Source of the DNA: Sisyra terminalis | Lineage: Eukaryota > Arthropoda > Insecta > Neuroptera > Sisyridae | DNA length: 64,000 bases | Reading direction: 5' to 3' | Assembly (NCBI GenBank): GCA_958496175.1 | Contig: OY292274.1 | Coordinates: 1,302,001-1,366,000 of the forward strand | In this document: piece after piece, positions 59,197-64,000 of the stretch | How positions within the stretch are numbered: the stretch's first letter is position 1 | Layout: each line of letters opens with the position of its first letter | Made by a program: the position numbers and the translations under genes | Notes under the pieces: model-generated | The model's database searches: none | Seen by the model: only the letters and a program-made list of their open reading frames with translations | What the model was told of the DNA's origin: nothing

Positions 59197-61335
59197 GCGA
59201 ATCTGTGGCAGACACGAGCACTTCGTCACCGGATTTATTATGTCCTGCAAGTCCTAAAATATCCGCTGATTTATCAATGGCTACACAAAGTCCTCAAAGT
59301 CCGGATTCATTGACGGGAGTGACGAATATTATGAATAACAATAATACAAGTAACAATAACAACAACAATAATGGGGGTCGAGGTGTTGGTTTGGATGAGG
59401 GAAATCTGGAGGAGCCGAGTGATTCCGGTGTGTTTGATGGAGGTGGGAGCGACAAGGGTAATGTGACACCACCGAATTTGATGGAACCGCCGCTGCAACA
59501 GCATCATGAACAACCACCTACGTCTTCGCCTCAAAGTGTGATTCGACCTCCGCAACACTGTCCAAGTCCCAGTATCCGGACGCAAAATCCGGGTTCGGTC
59601 AATCGAGGAACGAAACGTTCGCTTAGTCCTAACGCCACCTCCTTAATTCGTTCGAATTCAAGTCCAGTTCGCACGCCAAGTCCACCCTCAAATGCAGTTA
59701 ACGTCATTAATCCACCCCAAAAATCTCAATCACCGCAGCAGATACGCCACAGTCCCTTGCACTTCATTCAAAACAATCAAACTGAAAATGTGCGAGAAAG
59801 AATGTCTTCTCCGAGTCCGGTCTATCTTCGGCAAACTTCTTCCATGCATAACGTGCATCATTCAACTGGATCTAATATGACGAATCATGCAATCAAGTCT
59901 GAAAGTCCGATACAAATCCGGCAAAGTCCCTGCAGTCCTGCAATGCTTTCGCCTAGTCCCGTTTATATCCGACAAAATTCGCAGTCGCAACCATCCAACA
60001 TCTATTCGGTGGGAAAGAATGAAAGTTCCGGTTATGGGGTTCGGATGAGTCCTATTAAAATTGAAAGTCCTGTGCACATGCTGGCGCAAGAGGACAATCG
60101 GGCTCAAAGTCCGATCGCGACTATTCGACACACTCCACAAAGTCCAATTCATACGGTGAGAAATAGTCCGATTCATATTTCGCCTGGTTCAATTCACATC
60201 AAACAGAGTCCACCAAATCTTCTGCATTTGTCACAATCTCCGCGACGGAGTCCCGTGCACCAATCCAGTCAGCCTCCACCAGCCGCCTCGCCACATCTCT
60301 CATTGCCGTATTCTCAAAGAAACACGCCGAGTGTGATAACATCACAACAAGCGGCCGTGATTCAATCGCAATTTTGGGTTCAAAGTTCCCGAATCAACGG
60401 TGTCAAACCGGAATTGATTGGCGGAAATTTCGGCCCAGGCGTAATTGCGAACGATATGAAACCGCCGGCTTTGCTGATGTCGCAGCGAAACGCGACCACA
60501 ACGCAAAATTCAACTCAGATTCGACAGACACCAACGGTTATTATGGGGGAGGTCGGTGGCGTTCGGACGATGATTTGGTCGCAACCATCCGTGAATCTAA
60601 ATGTGGGGCAAACATCACCGTTGGACTCATCCCAAATCCACGCGTCCACGTCGAACTTGAGCAGTTCAAGTAGCTCGAATTCGGCGATCAGTTCGAATCC
60701 CGAGGAAAATGCAGCACAAATGTTGCTGAACTTGGGTCAAGATCGAGCACGGCAAGCTGCTGCTGCATCGCGTTCGCAAATAAATCGCGCACAAACAGCA
60801 ACCACGCCGTCGAATACGTTGCAATCACAACAGCAACAACAGCAATCACCACACACCAATGTGCCTTTAAATATGGAGCGACTATGGGCAGGCGATCTGA
60901 GCCAATTACCTGCCAACCAACAAATACAAGCTTTAAATTTGAGCTCGCAACATCATAGCGTTTCCAGCGGTGGTAACGTTGTACCACACAACCCACTTAT
61001 GTACCTAAATCGACCGAATTCATCTAATGATATTAAGCCGCCCATTTCAACGACGTTACTTCATGAAGGAGGTGGAATGAGCGGTCAGGATGTCGAGAAT
61101 CCAGATGATGAAGATCAACCGATGATCTGTATGATTTGTGAAGATAAAGCAACGGGACTCCACTACGGAATTATTACGTGCGAGGGTTGTAAGGGATTCT
61201 TCAAGAGAACTGTTCAAAATCGAAGAGTTTATACATGCGTGGCTGATGGAAACTGTGAGATCACAAAAGCGCAACGCAACCGATGCCAGTATTGTCGATT
61301 CAAGAAATGTATCGAACAAGGAATGGTACTACAAG
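59197..61335 (+). CDS. Hr4: Hr4 coding exon 3 (Ser/Pro-rich N-terminal region and DNA-binding domain)
   Basis: The exon encodes residues 52-764. It opens with [15 protein letters not shown], completing the codon split from exon 2, after the acceptor CCACAG. Residues about 98-110 hold an asparagine run, residues about 125-430 are rich in Ser-Pro with repeated SP-x-x-(I/L/V)-RQ-type units, and a glutamine run lies near 60826-60846. The C4 DNA-binding domain starts at residue 696. Zinc finger 1 uses C696, C699, C713 and C716 with P-box CEGCKG. Zinc finger 2 uses C732, C738, C748 and C751. Family members bind AGGTCA-type half-sites or direct repeats without spacing; that is known of the NR6 group. 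The exon ends CTACAAG before GTGAGT at 61336. The frame stays open past the donor, but those residues lose the family pattern, so the splice is real. Confidence 0.96.
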
Positions 61336-61415
61336 GTGAGTTATTGTTAAGGGTGACCCGTTTTGAGCTCTTTTTTTTTAATAAATATTCCTTTTTTTTT
61401 CTCTTTTCTTTTAAG

Positions 61416-62050
61416 CTGTACGCGAGGATCGAATGCCCGGAGGACGTAACAGTGGCGCCGTGTACAACCTGTATAAAGTAAAGTATAAGAAACACAAAAA
61501 GACCGCCAGCAAGCAAATGCAACAACAGCAGAAACAGCAACAAAATGAGAAAGTGATGCACCAGGTGAAGACGGAAATGAATGCCTCAATTCCGCCGCAT
61601 CTCGTCAACGGGACGATTTTGAAGACGGCGTTGACGAATCCCAGTGAGGTGGTGCATCTGCGACATCGTCTCGACAATGCCGTAAGCAGCTCACGTGATT
61701 CTCGCAACTATTCGATAGAAAACATTTTATCGATGGTACAAACATTGATCGATTGTGATGAGTTTCAAGACATTGCCACATTACAAAATATTGACGAGTT
61801 GCTTGATAACAAGTCGGATCTGAGTGAAAAGTTGTGTCAAATCGGTGATTCTATAGTGTACAAATTGGTTCAGTGGACGAAACGATTACCATTTTATTTA
61901 GAACTGCCTGTTGAGGTGCACACGCGATTATTAACGCATAAATGGCACGAACTTTTAGTGCTTACCACTTCGGCGTATCAAGCGATTCACGGTGCGCAAA
62001 AAATCGGATTCTCGTGTAGTGAAGGAAGCGACGCCGATTTTTCACAAGAG
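61416..62050 (+). CDS. Hr4: Hr4 coding exon 4 (C-terminal extension and start of ligand-binding domain)
   Basis: The acceptor TTTTAAG ends at 61415 and the donor GTAAG begins at 62051. Joined to exon 3 it reads [21 protein letters not shown], the typical extension after the zinc fingers of Hr4/GCNF proteins. It continues with a basic stretch (KVKYKKHKK) and a Gln-rich hinge. From about residue 862 ([15 protein letters not shown]) it enters the ligand-binding domain. Residues about 912-947 contain the helix 3-5 signature with W-T-K-R-L-P-F-Y and K-W-H-E-L-L. The exon ends on a codon boundary after SDADFSQE (residue 976). It is separated from exon 3 by an 80-bp intron, which places the split immediately after the DNA-binding domain. 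Confidence 0.95.
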
Positions 62051-62207
62051 GTAAGAATATTATGATCTTCAAATATTTTCATTTCACTAAATTAACACTT
62101 TCCATATTTGCACGCAATTACTAACAACCAGTGTGCAAGAAAGGTGAGCTTAAATCGCCTAGTTTTTCTCAATGATTTTTTTTTAATTTTCCTTTTTTCC
62201 GCCTTAG

Positions 62208-62400
62208 GTCAGTGCAAATTTAAGTATTCTGCAAACGTGCTTAACATCAATGATGGGACGACCGATCACGATGGACCAATTGCGTCAAGACGTGGGTCTC
62301 ATGGTCGAGAAAATCACGCATGTGACGTTAATGTTTCGTCGAATTCGTTTAACGATGCAAGAATATGTGTGTTTAAAAGTGATAACGATGCTCAGTCAAG
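62208..62400 (+). CDS. Hr4: Hr4 coding exon 5 (ligand-binding domain)
   Basis: The acceptor is TTAG at 62204-62207 and the donor is GTATTT at 62401. The exon continues exon 4 in phase 0 and encodes residues 977-1040 (VSANLSILQTCLTSMMGRPI onward), ending with EYVCLKVITMLSQ and one base. This is the middle of the ligand-binding domain. The run RRIRLTMQEYVCLKVITML matches the helix 7-9 region of NR6-type receptors, where a Tyr-Val-Cys-Leu-Lys core is usual. Another frame is open across the exon but gives no family-like sequence. Intron 4 upstream is 157 bp and intron 5 downstream is 60 bp. Confidence 0.93.
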
Positions 62401-62460
62401 GTATTTAAAAAAATAATCACTAATTGAATTTTTTTCAACTATGTTTTTAATTCCTTTTAG

Positions 62461-62636
62461 GACGATCTGGAAATGGAAATGGATCGGGAACAACAAATGT
62501 TGGAAGCGGAAATCCAGGAAATTCTGAGTTAGAAGCGATTCAAGAACGGTACACATCCTGTTTGAGAGCTTTAACACAACATATGCACCCACAACAACCT
62601 CAACGTTTTCATGAATTACTTATCCGTTTACCTGAG
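62461..62636 (+). CDS. Hr4: Hr4 coding exon 6 (ligand-binding domain, last coding exon in window)
   Basis: The acceptor TTTTAG ends at 62460; the donor GTAAAT begins at 62637. The exon reads G-RSGNGNGSGTTNVGSGNPGN, a Gly/Asn-rich loop, then SELEAIQERYTSCLRALTQH and ending RFHELLIRLPE (residue 1099). The RYTSCLRAL and RFHELLIRLPE pieces correspond to helices 9-10 of the receptor fold. It ends on a codon boundary. The remaining helices, including the activation helix 12 and the stop codon, are not found in the 1364 bases that follow and must lie on a further exon outside the window. Confidence 0.93.
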
Positions 62637-62856
62637 GTAAATAAACACTTAATTTGATTTTTAAATTAAAGAAGTTTGAATTATTTACTTTGATTTTCCG
62701 AACATGCATACAAAGTTTTCTGTTTCTTTCAAATTTTTTTTTTATATATTTGATATTTGGATTCATTTTTATAACAACCATTTGAAAATTGATTAAACGG
62801 TAGCTGCATTAAATAAATAATTAATTTCATTTTTATAATTCTTCAGTACCCTAGAT

Positions 62857-63079
62857 CATTGTTTCCTAACCTGTGGCCCGCGGACCCCTGGGGGTCCGCG
62901 AGCCTATGTTTGGGATCCGCGGTGCCATTTGAAAAAGTTTGTTTTTTGTTTTTTAATTTAATGAAGGAATTCTAAAATATAATATTGTCCGAAAATTGCA
63001 CCTTTTTTCACTCAGGGGTCCTTGGCATTATGCTTGATTTCCTTGGGGGTCCACGGCTGAAAAAGGTTAGGAACCGCTG
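62857..63079. mobile_element. hAT-type MITE in the intron after Hr4 exon 6
   Basis: Starts CATTGTTTCCTAACCTGTGG and ends AGGTTAGGAACCGCTG, flanked by perfect 8-bp duplications CCCTAGAT at 62849-62856 and 63080-63087. The interior has CCGCGGACCCCTGGGGGTCC, a short GC-rich hairpin. The intact duplication suggests a fairly recent insertion. Confidence 0.92.
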
Positions 63080-63638
63080 CCCTAGATAATAAAGAACCTA
63101 TCTTTGATTAAGCCATTTTTAGTAATATATGCAGTAGAAAATACAATAATAGGTACTTTTCTAAGAAAATTCGAAAAATAAAATCACATTTATATACGTC
63201 GTTGATAGCGATTATTTTGAAACTTTACAACTACGTATCGATTTTTAAAAAATTTAAAAAAAGTATACTTCAATTTTTACAAAATGTTGTTTTATTCAAC
63301 ACTGACTTTGTTAATTCCTTGAAGGTGAATGTAATTTTATTTACGGTAGGTCGTAAAACTTTTGTTTTGAGATTTATTATTGAAGGTAATTTTTCAATAC
63401 TACTATAATTAATTGTTAGACTTATATAACAAATAAATATTTTAATTACATATAAAGACTGGGGCACATAATAGTGATGGAGATAAAATTTTTATTAATT
63501 GTTCATTGTGGAAAAAAGCTTTTAATCAACCCTTTCGTTTGAATTTGGTTTGAAATCACTAATTACGTAATCGCTTGTTCTTTTATATATACTTGTTATA
63601 GTTTATTAATTATCTCCTTATAACAGCTAATGTTTTTC

Positions 63639-63934
63639 GGGGACATCCATTAATTACGTGAAACATTTAGAGGGGTGAGGGTTTGACCAAAACCTCATAT
63701 AATCTCACGTGGGGAAGAGGATGGTTTCGGCAAACATCATGTAATTTTTAAAATTGTTCTTTTAAATAAATCTAACGTAATCGAAGCATAGATTTACATT
63801 GAAAGTACGCATTTTGAAAAAAAATCACGTGATATTAGGGAAGGAGGTCGAGAAAACCTCACGAAATCTAACCAAGGGGGGAGGGCAGGTCGAAAAATAG
63901 CTAAAATTGTCTCAAATAATTAATGGATGCCCCC
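63639..63934. mobile_element. MITE with GGGGxCATCCATTAATTA ends
   Basis: Left end GGGGACATCCATTAATTACG and right end AATAATTAATGGATGCCCCC are inverted repeats. The inner part contains GGGGTGAGGGTTTGACCAAAA and GGAGGGCAGGTCGAAAA, which pair roughly. Flanking T-runs obscure the target duplication. The superfamily is not determined. Confidence 0.78.
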
Positions 63935-64000
63935 TTTTTGACTTTAATTCTGACATATTTTAAAGTTTTTTAACACTATAAAGAATGTTAGACGTTGATC

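Larger units (their letters stand above)
26872..62636 (+). other. Hr4: Hr4 gene, coding span visible in window (six coding exons, 3' end missing)
   Basis: This is the locus of Hormone receptor 4, a nuclear transcription factor of the NR6A (GCNF-related) group. In Drosophila it is an ecdysone-inducible early-late gene that acts in the switch to metamorphosis and in the prothoracic gland; that role is family knowledge, not visible here. The identification rests on the N-terminal KMSLFQDLKLKRRKVDSRCS segment, the two zinc fingers with P-box CEGCKG, the following [20 protein letters not shown] segment and a ligand-binding domain. Six exons join in frame: 49, 105, 2139, 635, 193 and 176 nt, giving 1099 codons. 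Intron phases are 1, 1, 1, 0, 1 and 0. Exon 6 ends at a normal donor, so at least one more coding exon lies beyond the window. The first two introns are very long and transposon-filled; the later three coding introns seen in full are short. Confidence 0.95.
62637..64000 (+). other. Start of the Hr4 intron after exon 6, runs off the window
   Basis: After the donor at 62637 the sequence turns AT-rich and contains two MITEs (62857-63079 and 63639-63934). No frame continuing the receptor fold is present, so this is intron up to the window edge. The two 65-68-codon frames at 63202-63467 are AT-rich chance frames on both strands. Confidence 0.75.

Noticed and set aside
59187..59198. TTG at 59187 as the start of the long exon 3 frame
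   Set aside because: It lies in the intron; the TCCACAG acceptor ends at 59196 and the conserved N-terminus is encoded by exon 2.
59307..60996. Several 60-104-codon frames antisense or out of frame to Hr4 exon 3
   Set aside because: They are shadows of the Ser/Pro- and Gln-rich coding sequence.
61336..61481. Reading straight through after exon 3 to the stop at 61481
   Set aside because: The residues after LQ lose the family pattern and are Phe-rich, while splicing to 61416 restores [18 protein letters not shown].
1..64000. CRISPR arrays, bacterial operons or a provirus
   Set aside because: The composition, introns and element types are those of an insect nuclear genome; no regularly spaced short repeats or phage genes are present.

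Overview
The window is AT-rich, repeat-laden nuclear DNA of an insect. The evidence is one unmistakable insect nuclear-receptor gene with GT-AG introns, plus a dense set of insect-type transposon remnants (Helitron, hAT, pogo/Tc1-like, TTAA-targeting, Jockey-type and many foldback elements). I cannot fix the order from sequence alone. The 20-kb introns and transposon load would suit a beetle or a similar holometabolous insect, but that is a guess.

The only protein-coding gene I can support is the plus-strand gene for Hormone receptor 4 (Hr4, NR6A/GCNF-related group), an ecdysone-pathway nuclear receptor. Six coding exons are visible: 26872-26920, 47276-47380, 59197-61335, 61416-62050, 62208-62400 and 62461-62636. 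All junctions are GT-AG and keep one frame, giving 1099 codons in this window. Introns 1 and 2 are about 20.4 and 11.8 kb; the next three are 60-160 bp. Exons 1-2 encode the short conserved N-terminus. Exon 3 encodes a long Ser/Pro-rich region and the two-zinc-finger DNA-binding domain. Exon 4 carries the C-terminal extension of that domain and the start of the ligand-binding domain, which exons 5-6 continue. The last part of the ligand-binding domain lies beyond position 64000. A GC-richer block at 25700-26871 is the likely promoter and 5' leader.

Upstream (1-25700) is intergenic sequence packed with dead elements: several copies of one foldback family (called A here), a Jockey-type fragment, a possible solo LTR with a heat-shock-like promoter, a decayed Helitron that split a family A copy, hAT MITEs with 8-bp target duplications, a TA-flanked element pair in opposite orientations, a pogo-like remnant with a PHD-finger tail, and a TTAA-flanked element. 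Introns 1 and 2 hold a three-copy palindrome-within-palindrome family, more hAT/pogo/TTAA elements, a cluster of diverged ~200-bp repeats, a tandem duplication, and two or three GC-richer blocks that might be regulatory.

I saw no rRNA genes, intact tRNA genes, CRISPR arrays or intact transposase genes. Nearly all other reading frames of 60-130 codons are chance frames in AT-rich repeats or shadows of Hr4 exons. No wholly new system is evident. The most interesting leads are the shared ribozyme-like stem motif in three unrelated repeats, the heat-shock-type promoter in a repeat, and the two possible Hr4 start sites.
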